64,000 nt of DNA from Bradyrhizobium sp. dw_78 (GCF_018449525.1 NZ_JAAVUS010000002.1:186001-250000), one strand, 5' to 3'. Counted from the first letter of the stretch, positions 54,054 to 63,642 are shown. A program made the numbers and translations. Notes: generated by a model from the letters alone, not told the origin.

Positions 54054-54070
54054 TCGGATTTGGATTAACC
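54041..54070. repeat. 15-bp tandem duplication at the folK stop
   Basis: GGATTTGGATTAATC and GGATTTGGATTAACC lie head to tail (54041-54055 and 54056-54070) and differ by one base. The folK stop TAA (54051-54053) lies in the first unit. The near-identity suggests recent slippage or duplication. Confidence 0.85.
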
Positions 54071-54163
54071 AAAGCCGTCCAAAACAACTGTTTGGCTTGG
54101 CCGCTCCGGCGTGGCAATTTCCCTCCAAATGAGAACAACGGCCGGAAGGGAGCCCCTTGCCGA

Positions 54164-56032
54164 ATGACATCCGTGACTGACGACCTGCGGCTGGCGGCGG
54201 ATTTCGCACCCGCGAGCTATGACGACTGGCGCAAGCTGGTCGACGGCGTGCTGAAGGGCGCGCCATTCGAGAAGCTGGTCGGCAAAACCTCTGACGGGCT
54301 GCGGATCGAGCCGATCTACCGGCGCCGCCCCGACGCCGCGCCGATCGCTGGCCGCCCCGCCGCCGCGCCGTGGCAAATCGTGCAGCGGATCGATCATCCC
54401 GATACAGCCCAGGCCAATGCGCAGGCGCTGCAGGATCTGGAAAACGGCGCCACCGGACTTGAATTCGAATTCGCCGGGGGAACAGGCGCGCGAGGCTTTG
54501 GCATTGCCGATGCCAGCCCGGAAACGCTGGCACGGGTCTTTGACGGCATCCTTCTCGACGCCGGAATCATGATCGCGTTCAACCCGGTGCCCGGAGATCA
54601 GAACGCCGGCGAGAACTTCGCCGGCCTCGTCAAGACGGGCGGCTTCGATCCGGCGAAGGTCAATGTCCACTTCAATTACCAGCCGCTGAGCAGCATAGCG
54701 ACGCGCGGCGCAGCGGCGATCTCGTGGCCCGAGATGGCGGGAGCATTCGCCGGCACGATCGGCGGGCTGATGAAGCGCGGCTTCAAGGGCCCGTTCGCGC
54801 TCGCGGACGGCCGTCCGGTTCATGATTCCGGCGGTTCGGAAGCCCAGGAACTGGCCTTTGCCCTTGCGACCGCACTCGCCTATCTGCGCGCGCTGGAAGC
54901 CGGCAGCATCGAACTCGACACGGCCCGCTCTGCCCTGTCGTTCCGGCTCAGCGCCGACGCCGACCAATTTCTCACTTTGGCGAAATTCCGCAGCGTACGG
55001 CTGTTATGGGCACGCATCGAACAGGCTTGTGGCCTCGCGCCAAAGCCGATCTTCGTCAACGCCGAGACTGCGTGGCGCATGCTGACCCAGCGCGACCCCT
55101 ACGTGAACATGCTGCGCGCGACGATGGCGACTTTCTCTGCGGGCCTCGGCGGTGCCAACGCCATCACGGTGTTGCCGCACACGCTGGCGCTCGGCCTGCC
55201 CGACCCGTTCGCCCGGCGCGTGGCACGTAATACGCAATTAGTGTTGCTGGAAGAATCCAATCTCGCCAAGGTCTCCGACCCGGCCGCGGGCTCCGGCGGC
55301 ATCGAAGCCCTGACGCAGCAACTCTGCGAGGCAGCATGGTCGCTGTTCCAGGAGATCGAACAGGCCGGCGGCGTGTTCGCAAGCCTTGAACAAGGCCTGA
55401 TCCAGCGCAAGGTCGCCGCGACACGGGCAGCGCGGACGGCCGATATCGCCAGGCGCAAGACGGTGCTGATCGGCGCCAGCGAATTTCCGAATTTGCATGA
55501 GAGCGACGTTGCGGTGCTGGCCGCGCGGCCGCTTGCTCCCGCATCTCTCGGCGGGGCCAACATTACTTTCGAGGCGCTGGAGCCGATGCGGCTTGCCGAT
55601 CCGTTCGAAGCTCTACGCGACAAGTCGGACGACAGGCTGAAACGCACCGGCATACGGCCGAAGGTTTTCCTCGCCAATCTCGGCACAGCCGCCGACTTCA
55701 CGGCGCGGGCGACCTTCGCCAAGAGTTTCTTCGAGGCCGGCGGCATCGAGGCGGTGGACAGCGAGGGATTTTCCGATCCGGCTGCGCTCGCCACTGCCTT
55801 CAAATCGTCCGGTGCGGCGCTGGTATGCCTGTGTTCCTCCGACAAGGTCTATGCCGAGAAGGCCGCTGACGCCACAAAGGCCCTGCAAGCGGCCGGCGCA
55901 AAACATATCTATCTGGCGGGCCGGCCCGGCGAACAGGAAGCCGCATGGCGCGGCGCCAGAATTGGCGATTTCATTTTCGCCGGCGTTGATGCGCCGGCGA
56001 CGCTTCAGGAAGCCTATCGGCGCATGGAGTGA
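54164..56032 (+). CDS. mutA: Methylmalonyl-CoA mutase, small subunit
   Basis: This 622-residue subunit is the beta chain of the heterodimeric mutase, homologous to MutB but lacking the DxHxxG cobalamin ligand in its C-terminal part (about 480-620), as expected for the non-catalytic chain. The TIM-barrel region (about 40-400) is recognisable (WQIVQRIDHPDTAQANAQAL, then GGANAITVLPHTLALGLPDP). ATG 54164 is preferred over an upstream ATG, with GGAAGGGAG twelve bases before. A GFA-family gene follows with overlapping stop and start, and mutB comes after that. Confidence 0.94.
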   Translation: MTSVTDDLRLAADFAPASYDDWRKLVDGVLKGAPFEKLVGKTSDGLRIEPIYRRRPDAAPIAGRPAAAPWQIVQRIDHPDTAQANAQALQDLENGATGLEFEFAGGTGARGFGIADASPETLARVFDGILLDAGIMIAFNPVPGDQNAGENFAGLVKTGGFDPAKVNVHFNYQPLSSIATRGAAAISWPEMAGAFAGTIGGLMKRGFKGPFALADGRPVHDSGGSEAQELAFALATALAYLRALEAGSIELDTARSALSFRLSADADQFLTLAKFRSVRLLWARIEQACGLAPKPIFVNAETAWRMLTQRDPYVNMLRATMATFSAGLGGANAITVLPHTLALGLPDPFARRVARNTQLVLLEESNLAKVSDPAAGSGGIEALTQQLCEAAWSLFQEIEQAGGVFASLEQGLIQRKVAATRAARTADIARRKTVLIGASEFPNLHESDVAVLAARPLAPASLGGANITFEALEPMRLADPFEALRDKSDDRLKRTGIRPKVFLANLGTAADFTARATFAKSFFEAGGIEAVDSEGFSDPAALATAFKSSGAALVCLCSSDKVYAEKAADATKALQAAGAKHIYLAGRPGEQEAAWRGARIGDFIFAGVDAPATLQEAYRRME

Positions 56033-56034
56033 AC

Positions 56035-56499
56035 ATGACGGCGGCGACCAGACCCGTGCTGACCGGCGGCTGCCAATGCGGCGCCATTCGTTTCGCGCTG
56101 TCCGCGCCACCCATGAAGGTCAGCATCTGCCACTGCCGGATGTGCCAGAAAGCGTCCGGCGCGCCGTTCGCCTCTTTCGCCGAGATCGAAACCGCCGATT
56201 TCGGCTGGACCCGCGGCACGCCGTCGTCATTCCGCTCGTCGTCGCTCGCCGAGCGCGATTTCTGTACCGCCTGCGGCACGCCCTTGAGCTTCCGGCGGAT
56301 CGATGGCTCGAAGATCGAGATCATGACCGGGACCTTCGACCGTCCCGACCGGCTGGTGCCGACCCGGCAATACGGCACCGAAGCCCGGCTTGGCTGGGTC
56401 GTGGCGATCGCCAATTTGCCGAGCCAGACCACGTTGCAGAATTACGGGCCGGAGAAACTTGACGGCATCGTCAGCCACCAGCATCCGGACCATGATTGA
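56035..56499 (+). CDS. GFA-family (glutathione-dependent formaldehyde-activating type) protein
   Basis: This 154-residue zinc protein has the family's cysteine layout: GGCQCGAIRF near residue 12, CHCRMCQKASG near 35-45, and CTACGTPL near 80. The Gfa name comes from glutathione-formaldehyde chemistry in Paracoccus, but most family members are uncharacterised, so no reaction is assigned. A GTG overlaps the mutA stop; ATG 56035, 2 bp after the stop, is used here. It stands between the two mutase subunit genes, which is unusual. Confidence 0.9.
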   Translation: MTAATRPVLTGGCQCGAIRFALSAPPMKVSICHCRMCQKASGAPFASFAEIETADFGWTRGTPSSFRSSSLAERDFCTACGTPLSFRRIDGSKIEIMTGTFDRPDRLVPTRQYGTEARLGWVVAIANLPSQTTLQNYGPEKLDGIVSHQHPDHD

Positions 56500-56528
56500 G
56501 GTAACGACCGGCAAGCTTTGCCTGTGAT

Positions 56529-58697
56529 ATGATGGACACCATGAGCCGAATACCGAACTTCGCGAATGTCCCGTTTGAAAAGTCAGCTGGCCCTGCGATC
56601 ATCGGCAGCGCCGAACCGTGGCTCACGCCCGAAGGCATTCCGGTAAAGCCCGGCTATAGCGAAGCCGATCTCGAAGGCATCGATTTCCTTGAGACCTGGC
56701 CCGGTATCGCGCCCTACTTACGCGGTCCCTACCCCACGATGTATGTCAACCAGCCCTGGACCATCAGGCAATATGCCGGCTTCTCCACGGCGGAAGATTC
56801 CAACGCCTTCTACCGCCGCAATCTTGCGGCCGGACAGAAGGGCTTGTCGGTGGCGTTCGACCTGGCGACCCACCGCGGCTACGATTCCGATCATCCCCGC
56901 GTCACCGGCGATGTCGGCATGGCCGGCGTCGCGATCGATTCCATCTACGACATGCGCACGCTGTTCTCGGGTATTCCGCTCGACCAGATGAGCGTGTCGA
57001 TGACCATGAACGGCGCGGTGCTGCCGATCCTGGCGCTGTTCGTTGCCGCGGCCGGGGAACAGGGCGTGCCGCCGGAGAAGCTTTCAGGAACGATCCAGAA
57101 CGACATCCTGAAAGAGTTCATGGTGCGCAACACCTATATCTATCCGCCGGCGCCCTCGATGCGGATCATCTCCGACATCTTCGCCTACACCTCGCAAAAG
57201 ATGCCGAAATACAACTCGATCTCGATTTCCGGCTATCACATGCAGGAGGCCGGCGCGACGCAGGATCTCGAACTCGCCTATACGCTGGCTGACGGCGTCG
57301 AATATCTGCGCGCCGGGCTCGCCGCCGGTCTCGATGTCGACCGCTTTGCGCCGCGGCTGTCGTTCTTCTGGGCGATCGGCATGAACTTCTTCATGGAAGT
57401 CGCCAAGATGCGCGCCGCGCGGCTGTTGTGGGCCAAGCTGCTGAAGCCGTTCAACCCGAAGGACCCGCGCTCGCTGTCGCTGCGCACGCACTGCCAGACC
57501 TCGGGCTGGTCGCTGACCGCGCAGGACGTCTACAACAATGTCATGCGCACCACCATCGAGGCGATGGCGGCAACGCAAGGCCATACCCAGTCACTGCACA
57601 CCAACGCACTCGACGAAGCCTTGGCGTTGCCGACCGATTTCTCGGCCCGCATCGCCCGCAACACGCAATTGTTCCTGCAACAGGAAAGCGGCACTACCCG
57701 CATCATCGATCCCTGGGGTGGCTCCTATTATGTCGAGCGCCTCACCCGCGATCTCGCCGCCAAGGCCTGGGGCCATATCCAGGAGGTCGAAGAGCTCGGC
57801 GGCATGGCGAAAGCGATCGAGGCCGGCGTGCCAAAGCTGCGGATCGAGGAAGCTTCCGCCAAGACACAGGCCCGGATCGACGCTGGCCGGCAGGCGGTGA
57901 TCGGCGTCAACAAATACAAGCCGGTCGACGAACCGCCGCTCGACGTGCTCAAGGTCGAAAACTCCATTGTGCGCCGGCTGCAGATCGACAAGCTGGCGCG
58001 GCTGAAAAAGGAGCGCAACCAGAAGGACGTCGATACGGCGCTGGCGGCGCTCACCCGGTCGGCCTCCGAAGGCAACGGCAACCTGCTGGCGCTGGCGATC
58101 GACGCCGCGCGCGCGAAAGCGACCGTCGGCGAAATCTCCGACGCGATGGAGAAGGTGTTCGGGCGGCACCGCGCCGAAATCAAATCCATCACCGGCGTCT
58201 ACAAGCGGGAGGCGTCCACCATGTCCAACCGGGTTGAGAAAGTGCAGGCGCTGATCGATGCGTTCGAGGAAGCCGAGGGCCGCAGGCCACGCATCCTCGT
58301 CGCCAAGATCGGCCAGGACGGCCATGACCGCGGCCAGAAAGTGATCGCCTCCGCCTTCGCCGATATCGGGTTCGACGTCGACATCGGGCCGCTGTTTGCG
58401 ACCGCCGATGAGGCGGCGCGGCAGGCGGTCGAAAACGACGTGCATATTCTCGGCGTATCCTCGCTCGCGGCGGCGCATCTGACCGCGGTGCCGGAACTGA
58501 AGGCCGCGCTGAAGAAATACGGCCGCGAAGACATCATGATCATCGTCGGCGGCGTGGTGCCGCCGCAGGATTACGACGAACTCTACAAGGCCGGCGCCGA
58601 GGCGATCTTCCCGCCCGGCACCGTCATCGCCGATGCCGCCGAGGAACTGATCCACAAGCTGAATGCGCGGCTGGGCCACAGCGAGGCGGCGGAGTAG
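56529..58697 (+). CDS. mutB: Methylmalonyl-CoA mutase, large (catalytic) subunit
   Basis: This 722-residue adenosylcobalamin enzyme interconverts methylmalonyl-CoA and succinyl-CoA in propionate metabolism. The barrel domain (about 30-560) includes the substrate-radical stretch [20 protein letters not shown]. The C-terminal B12 domain has the cobalamin-binding QDGHDRGQ with lower axial His599. Three ATGs in frame (56529, 56532, 56541) leave the exact start open; none has a strong ribosome site. No cobalamin riboswitch is seen upstream of mutA. Confidence 0.96.
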   Translation: MMDTMSRIPNFANVPFEKSAGPAIIGSAEPWLTPEGIPVKPGYSEADLEGIDFLETWPGIAPYLRGPYPTMYVNQPWTIRQYAGFSTAEDSNAFYRRNLAAGQKGLSVAFDLATHRGYDSDHPRVTGDVGMAGVAIDSIYDMRTLFSGIPLDQMSVSMTMNGAVLPILALFVAAAGEQGVPPEKLSGTIQNDILKEFMVRNTYIYPPAPSMRIISDIFAYTSQKMPKYNSISISGYHMQEAGATQDLELAYTLADGVEYLRAGLAAGLDVDRFAPRLSFFWAIGMNFFMEVAKMRAARLLWAKLLKPFNPKDPRSLSLRTHCQTSGWSLTAQDVYNNVMRTTIEAMAATQGHTQSLHTNALDEALALPTDFSARIARNTQLFLQQESGTTRIIDPWGGSYYVERLTRDLAAKAWGHIQEVEELGGMAKAIEAGVPKLRIEEASAKTQARIDAGRQAVIGVNKYKPVDEPPLDVLKVENSIVRRLQIDKLARLKKERNQKDVDTALAALTRSASEGNGNLLALAIDAARAKATVGEISDAMEKVFGRHRAEIKSITGVYKREASTMSNRVEKVQALIDAFEEAEGRRPRILVAKIGQDGHDRGQKVIASAFADIGFDVDIGPLFATADEAARQAVENDVHILGVSSLAAAHLTAVPELKAALKKYGREDIMIIVGGVVPPQDYDELYKAGAEAIFPPGTVIADAAEELIHKLNARLGHSEAAE

Positions 58698-58732
58698 CCG
58701 TATCCGCTGCTCTTTATCTTAAAGGATTTCCC

Positions 58733-59533
58733 GTGCGCTGCGCTGTATCCATGTTCGCTCGCAAGATGTTCCTCGTTGGCGCGCTCGCGTGCCTGGCACT
58801 ACCGACCGTTGCCCTTGCCGCCGATCCCAAGCCCGACGCCGTCATCAAGAACAAGAGTATCGAGGCCACCGTCTTGCTCGACGACAAGATCAAGGCGGAC
58901 GCGGCGCTGGCCGCGAATTGCCTCGCCGAGGGCAGGAAGTGGATGGCCAAGAACGCCGCGGAAGCCGCGGCCTCGCGCAAGGAGGATCCGCAATTCTTCC
59001 GGAACGGCGGCTGGACTTTTGAGCGCAAATACAGCATCCGCTCGGTGGTCGACAATCGTTATGTGAGCGTCGTGCGGTCGGACTACATGGACACCCACGG
59101 CGCCCACCCCAACAGCGATGTCGATACCGTCCTGTGGGACAAGGCCGAGAAGAAGCGCATCAGCATCCGGCCGTTCTTCACCGAGACCGCCGACAATGGC
59201 CCGACCATGAAGGCGATGCTCAAGGCCGTGATCGCCTCGCTGGATATCGAAAAGAAGAAGCGCGGCACCACCGAGACCGCAACGGCCGAGTGGTACAAGG
59301 ACCTCGAACCCAGACTGCTCAAGATCGGCGCGGTGACGCTCACGCCCTCGACCGAGGAAGGCAAAAGCTCGGGCCTGACATTTCATTATCCGCCCTACGC
59401 GGTCGGCCCCTATGTCGAAGGCCAATATGTCGCATTCGTGCCGTGGCAAGCGATCAAGCCATATCTCGCCCCGGAGGGCCTGAAGATTTTCGGCGGCGAG
59501 CGGTCGGCGGGCGACGACGACGGTCAACGATGA
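58733..59533 (+). CDS. Secreted DUF3298/RsiV-like protein
   Basis: This 266-residue protein has a signal peptide (cut near ALAAD, about residue 30). Its mature domain contains SDYMDTHGAHPNSDVDTVLW and FHYPPYAVGPYVEGQYVAFV, the wording of DUF3298 (the RsiV/PdaC-like domain). It is therefore probably periplasmic and may bind a ligand or glycan. The GTG at 58733 has AAAGGA eight bases before it, which decides the start over an ATG six codons in. The stop overlaps the meaB start by 4 bp, an odd coupling of a secreted protein with a cytoplasmic GTPase. Confidence 0.85.
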   Translation: MRCAVSMFARKMFLVGALACLALPTVALAADPKPDAVIKNKSIEATVLLDDKIKADAALAANCLAEGRKWMAKNAAEAAASRKEDPQFFRNGGWTFERKYSIRSVVDNRYVSVVRSDYMDTHGAHPNSDVDTVLWDKAEKKRISIRPFFTETADNGPTMKAMLKAVIASLDIEKKKRGTTETATAEWYKDLEPRLLKIGAVTLTPSTEEGKSSGLTFHYPPYAVGPYVEGQYVAFVPWQAIKPYLAPEGLKIFGGERSAGDDDGQR

Positions 59534-60516
59534 CCGGCGCGGCCAGGCTCGATATCGACATATTGACCAGCGAACTCCGCAGCGGCGGCCGCGCCGCATT
59601 GGCACGCGCGATCACGCTGGTGGAAAGCAGGCGGGCGGATCATCAGACGGTCGCGCGCGACCTCGTGCAGGCATTACTGCCCGAGACCGGCAAGGCGATC
59701 CGAGTCGGCATCACCGGCTCACCCGGCGTCGGCAAATCCACCACCATCGATGCGCTCGGAATGTTTCTGATCGAGCGCGGCCACAAGGTCGCGGTGCTCG
59801 CGGTGGATCCCTCCTCCGCCCGTACCGGCGGCTCGATCCTCGGCGACAAGACGCGGATGGCGCGGCTGTCGGCTTCCGACAACGCCTATATCCGCCCTTC
59901 GCCCTCATCCGGCACGCTCGGCGGTGTCGCGGCGAAAACCCGCGAGGCCATGCTGCTGTGCGAGGCCGCCGGTTTCGACGTGGTGCTGGTCGAGACGGTG
60001 GGCATCGGGCAATCCGAGACCGCCGTCAGCGACATGACGGATTTTTTCCTGGCGCTGATGCTGCCCGGCGCCGGTGACGAGTTGCAGGGCATCAAGAAGG
60101 GCCTGGTCGAACTCGCCGACATGATCGCGATCAACAAGGCCGATGGCGACAACGTTAAGCGCGCTAACGCTGCCGCGGGCGAATATCGCAGCGCGCTGCA
60201 TATCCTGAGCGCCCGTTCGGAACACTGGCATCCGCCCGTCGTGACCTATTCGGCGCTGACCGGCGCGGGCATCGCCGAACTCTGGCAGAAGATCCTCGAT
60301 CACCGCACCGCGATGAACGCCTCGGGCGAGTTCGCCGCGCGGCGGCGGCAACAGCAGGTGAAATGGATGTGGTCGATGCTGGAGCAGCGGATGATGACGC
60401 GGCTGCGTTCCGACCCGGCGATCCGCGCCAAGGTGAAGAAGACTGAAGCCGAGGTCGCCGACGGCCGCATCACACCGGCGCTGGCGGCCGATCAGATCGC
60501 GGAGATGCTTCGTTGA
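59530..60516 (+). CDS. meaB: Methylmalonyl-CoA mutase-associated GTPase (MeaB/ArgK)
   Basis: This 328-residue G3E-type GTPase gates adenosylcobalamin loading and rescue of methylmalonyl-CoA mutase. Walker A is GSPGVGKS (63-70), with the following switch region DPSSARTGGSILGDKTRM, ETVGIGQSE as the Walker B/switch element, and NKAD as the guanine-binding motif. A C-terminal helical dimer domain completes it. The neighbouring mutAB confirms the role. pcp starts 2 bp after the stop. Confidence 0.96.
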   Translation: MTGAARLDIDILTSELRSGGRAALARAITLVESRRADHQTVARDLVQALLPETGKAIRVGITGSPGVGKSTTIDALGMFLIERGHKVAVLAVDPSSARTGGSILGDKTRMARLSASDNAYIRPSPSSGTLGGVAAKTREAMLLCEAAGFDVVLVETVGIGQSETAVSDMTDFFLALMLPGAGDELQGIKKGLVELADMIAINKADGDNVKRANAAAGEYRSALHILSARSEHWHPPVVTYSALTGAGIAELWQKILDHRTAMNASGEFAARRRQQQVKWMWSMLEQRMMTRLRSDPAIRAKVKKTEAEVADGRITPALAADQIAEMLR

Positions 60517-60517
60517 C

Positions 60518-61174
60518 ATGAACGACAGGCTTCGCATCCTCGTCACCGGCTTTGAGCCGTTTCCCGGCGTGCCGTTCAATCCGACGCAGCCTTTGGTGGC
60601 GCGGCTGACACATCTGCGCCGTCCCGCCCTGGCCAGCGTCGAACTGACAGGCCACATCTTTCCCGTGACCTATGAAGCCGTCGACCGGCAATTGCCCGAA
60701 TTGATCGAGAAACACCGCCCGCAGGCGCTCCTGATGTTCGGCCTTGCCTCGCGCACGCCATATGTGCGGATCGAGACCCGCGCGCGCAACGCGATCACCA
60801 CGCTGTGGCCCGATGCCGGTCACACGCGGGTGCGCAAGGGATCGATCGCCGACGGCGCCGACGCCATGATGTTCGGCCCGCATACCGGGAAACTGCTGCG
60901 CGCGGCTCTCTCGGCTGGTATCGACGCGAGAAGTTCGCGCGATGCCGGCAGCTATCTCTGCAATTATCTGAGCTGGCGCGCGATCGAGGCCGTGCGCGCC
61001 GGCCACGGCCCTCGCCTCGCCGCCTTCATCCATGTGCCGCCGCTTGAGCGCGACAGCATTTCGCGACCGAAAGACGCGGCCGGAATCACGCTGGAGCAAC
61101 TGGTCGATGCCGGTGAAGCGATACTGATGGAAATGGTGAAGCTGACGCGAGCGGCGATTCGGGAGATCGTGTGA
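60518..61174 (+). CDS. pcp: Pyroglutamyl peptidase I (C15)
   Basis: This 218-residue cytosolic cysteine peptidase removes N-terminal pyroglutamate from peptides. The probable catalytic triad is Glu86, Cys148 (GSYLCNYLSW) and His172 (AFIHVPP), with the same spacings as characterised family members. The N-terminal VTGFEPFPGVPFNP is typical. It begins 2 bp after meaB and is probably the last gene of the mut transcript, with no obvious functional link to it. Confidence 0.93.
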   Translation: MNDRLRILVTGFEPFPGVPFNPTQPLVARLTHLRRPALASVELTGHIFPVTYEAVDRQLPELIEKHRPQALLMFGLASRTPYVRIETRARNAITTLWPDAGHTRVRKGSIADGADAMMFGPHTGKLLRAALSAGIDARSSRDAGSYLCNYLSWRAIEAVRAGHGPRLAAFIHVPPLERDSISRPKDAAGITLEQLVDAGEAILMEMVKLTRAAIREIV

Positions 61175-61329
61175 TCTCTCTCCTCTTTCGCTTGCCTGGA
61201 CAGGTAAAAATTTAACCCTACCCCGAACAATCGCTTTTCCTGCTATCGCCTTTACGGTGCCAAGCCGCATTTCTGCGTTACTCCGATGCTGCGGATATGC
61301 ATCCCGCGCCTCCGTTGGAAAACGCAATC

Positions 61330-62703
61330 ATGGATTTCAATCGCCGCCATCTCATCGGGGTTTCTGTAACAGGCGTGGCCGGTGCGCTCGCGGTGGCGCC
61401 GGATGCCGCGCGCGCGGCGCCGCTGACATCCGCGCTCGGGCGCGACGCCGCGCAATATGGCGTCCGGCCCGGCAGCCCCGACGACCAGACCCGGGTCTTG
61501 CAGCACGCCATCGATGAATCCACGCGCGCGCAGGCGCCGCTGGCACTGCCGCCGGGCGTCTATCGCACCGGCCTGCTTCATTTGCACAGCGGCACGCAGC
61601 TTGTCGGCGTGCGCGGCGCGACAAAACTCGTCTTCAACGGTGGCGGCGCGTCGATGCTGCTCAGCGAAGGCGAAAACAATATCGGGTTGGCCAATATCGC
61701 CCTCGATGGCGGCGGCCTTCCGCTGCCGGCCCGGCGCGGCCTCGTCCATTGCCTCGGCGGCCGCGACATCCGCATCACCGATTGCGAGATCATGGGCAGC
61801 GGCGGCGCCGGCATCTGGTTCGAACAGGTTTCCGGCGATGTCAGCGGCAACATCATCACCAGCACGGCCTCCACCGCCGTCGTCTCATTCGACGCGCAGG
61901 GCCTGATCGTTTCGCGCAACACCATCACCGGCACCAACGACAACGGCATCGAAATCCTGCGCACCGCCATCGGCCACGATGGCACGCTGGTGGCCGACAA
62001 CCGCATCGAGGACATCAAGGCTGGCCCCGGCGGGTCCGGACAATATGGCAACGCCATCAACGCCTTTCGCGCCGGCAACGTCATCGTGCGGGGAAACCGC
62101 ATCCGCAATTGCGACTATTCCGCCGTGCGCGGCAACTCGGCCTCCAATATCCAGATCACCGGCAACAGCGTCAGCGACGTACGCGAGGTCGCGCTGTATT
62201 CCGAGTTTTCGTTCGAGGGCGCCGTGATCGCCAACAATACCGTGGACGGCGCGGCGATCGGTGTCTCCGTCTGCAATTTCAACGAAGGCGGACGGCTTGC
62301 GGTTGTCCAGGGCAACATCATCCGCAACCTCCTGCCGAAGCGGCCGGCCGGCACCGCGCCGGATGACGACGCCGGCGCAGGCATCTATGTCGAGGCCGAC
62401 AGTTCGGTCACCGGCAATGTGATCGAAAACGCGCCGTCGTTCGGGATCGTCGCCGGATGGGGCGAATATCTGCGCGACGTCGTCATATCCGGCAATGTGA
62501 TCCGCAAGGCCTTTGTCGGCATCGGCGTGTCAGTGACGTCGGGCGCGGGAACGGCGCTGGTGAATACCAATATGATTTCGGAAGCCCCGCGCGGCGCAAT
62601 AGTCGGGCTTGACCATTGGCGTCCGGTCACTCCCGATCTCACCAGCGATGGAGCGCCGCGCTTTGCGCAGGTCGTGATCGGAACCAATGCAGTACGGGGA
62701 TAG
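61330..62703 (+). CDS. TAT-exported parallel beta-helix protein, TIGR03808 family
   Basis: This 457-residue protein has a twin-arginine signal (FNRRHLIGVSVTG, then an Ala-rich core cut near ARAAP). The mature part is a repetitive right-handed beta-helix: many copies of GNxI/NxI steps such as VSGNIITS, VSRNTITG, IVRGNRIRN and ITGNSVSD between about 110 and 440. This is the TIGR03808 family (TAT-translocated repeat protein). The function is unknown; the fold suggests binding or cutting of a polysaccharide (inference). ATG 61330 places the RR at residues 5-6; an ATG 11 codons earlier is less likely. Confidence 0.9.
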   Translation: MDFNRRHLIGVSVTGVAGALAVAPDAARAAPLTSALGRDAAQYGVRPGSPDDQTRVLQHAIDESTRAQAPLALPPGVYRTGLLHLHSGTQLVGVRGATKLVFNGGGASMLLSEGENNIGLANIALDGGGLPLPARRGLVHCLGGRDIRITDCEIMGSGGAGIWFEQVSGDVSGNIITSTASTAVVSFDAQGLIVSRNTITGTNDNGIEILRTAIGHDGTLVADNRIEDIKAGPGGSGQYGNAINAFRAGNVIVRGNRIRNCDYSAVRGNSASNIQITGNSVSDVREVALYSEFSFEGAVIANNTVDGAAIGVSVCNFNEGGRLAVVQGNIIRNLLPKRPAGTAPDDDAGAGIYVEADSSVTGNVIENAPSFGIVAGWGEYLRDVVISGNVIRKAFVGIGVSVTSGAGTALVNTNMISEAPRGAIVGLDHWRPVTPDLTSDGAPRFAQVVIGTNAVRG

Positions 62704-62711
62704 CCCGGCCT

Positions 62712-62814
62712 GGAGCTTCAATTCTGAGGAAGCAGAACCGAAGCTCCATCTTCCTTGTTTTGACGCGTTTTCTTCACACGAACCGGAATCCACTTCGCTC
62801 GAAAACGCTATAGC
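62712..62814 (+). repeat. Dispersed ~100-bp repeat, copy G
   Basis: GGAGCTTCAATTCTGAGGAA and AGCAGAACCGAAGCTCC form the dyad half. Then come GACGCGTTTTCTTCACACGA, ACCGGAATCCACTTCGCTCG and AAAACGCTATAG. It fills the gap between the convergent TIGR03808 and TIGR03809 genes. Confidence 0.88.
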
Positions 62815-63362
62815 TACAACGCGTTACGCAGCAACGGATAGCGGTTGTGGACTCCCAAGGCATTGATCGCAAGCTTCAGTGAATTGTTCTGTAAACCGTC
62901 CTGGACCGGCTCCGCGACCGGTAGCAAATCCGGTTCGAGGGCCGGAGCATCGATCGACAGCGTAGGAGGTGCTTCGTGCGATGAAACACCAATGGCCTGC
63001 GAAACGGCGGCGAGAGCCGACTGCGATATCTCGGACGAAACCGGCGCGGGCCGCGGCGAAGGCTCGCGAACGCGGCGGATTAATCCATCGCCGCGCGGCA
63101 GCGGCGTTACCTTGGTGCGCCCAAGCCAGGAGACGTCTATTTCGAGATTTTCACGGGAAGCCTCGCACCTCAACAGATCGCGCCAAGTTTCGACCGCAGC
63201 CTTGGCTTCCTGAATATTTTCAAGAAACGCACGTTCGCTGTGATAGCGGCGCCAGCGGCCCGTTTCAAACAATTCGGTGAGGTATTCCAGCCGCCGCTCG
63301 GCCAGATTGCACCAGCGCGTAATGATGTCGCGGCCACGCGCCACGTCGAGTCGATGTGTCAT
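62814..63362 (-). CDS. TIGR03809-family protein
   Basis: This 182-residue protein has a family core in its N-terminal half (DVARGRDIITRWCNLAERRL, then LFETGRWRRYHSERAFLENI) and a variable Pro/Ser-rich second half ending in INALGVHNRYPLLRNAL. The function is unknown. ATG 63362 (MTHRLDVARG) starts the family core, and the longer frame upstream looks non-coding. It is convergent with the TIGR03808 gene. Confidence 0.85.
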   Translation of the reverse strand: MTHRLDVARGRDIITRWCNLAERRLEYLTELFETGRWRRYHSERAFLENIQEAKAAVETWRDLLRCEASRENLEIDVSWLGRTKVTPLPRGDGLIRRVREPSPRPAPVSSEISQSALAAVSQAIGVSSHEAPPTLSIDAPALEPDLLPVAEPVQDGLQNNSLKLAINALGVHNRYPLLRNAL

Positions 63363-63600
63363 GAGCCAGCCCGCTAAGGAGAGAACGGACGCAGACGCAA
63401 CCGAATCAACTTCAACGTGACAGCTATATTCTGTGGAAAACTCTCGCGTTGTCCAGTGAGAGACGGCGCGCCAGGCCGGATATCGACAAAAAATCAGGGG
63501 AGAATCGGGATTTCGTCCCTGTTTTCCGTCAAGCAGCAGCGCTGGCATGGCCGGCCTGCATTGGTCTCCGCAAAAAATAAAGATTCGATCTCAAGATGAC

Positions 63601-63642
63601 CTAAAAATGAAAGACCCGTCCGGGGGGACGACCGGACGGGTC
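63601..63642 (-). terminator. Intrinsic terminator for the minus-strand gene at the right edge
   Basis: A perfect 11-bp stem GACCCGTCCGG/CCGGACGGGTC (63613-63623 with 63632-63642) has an 8-base loop. On the minus strand it is followed by TTTCATTTTTAG. It is about 150 bp downstream of the stop at 63790. Confidence 0.7.

Noticed and set aside
54054..54163. Possible cobalamin riboswitch before the B12-dependent mutase genes
   Set aside because: The gap is only about 110 bp, too short for a cobalamin riboswitch, and no B12-box-like conserved core was seen.
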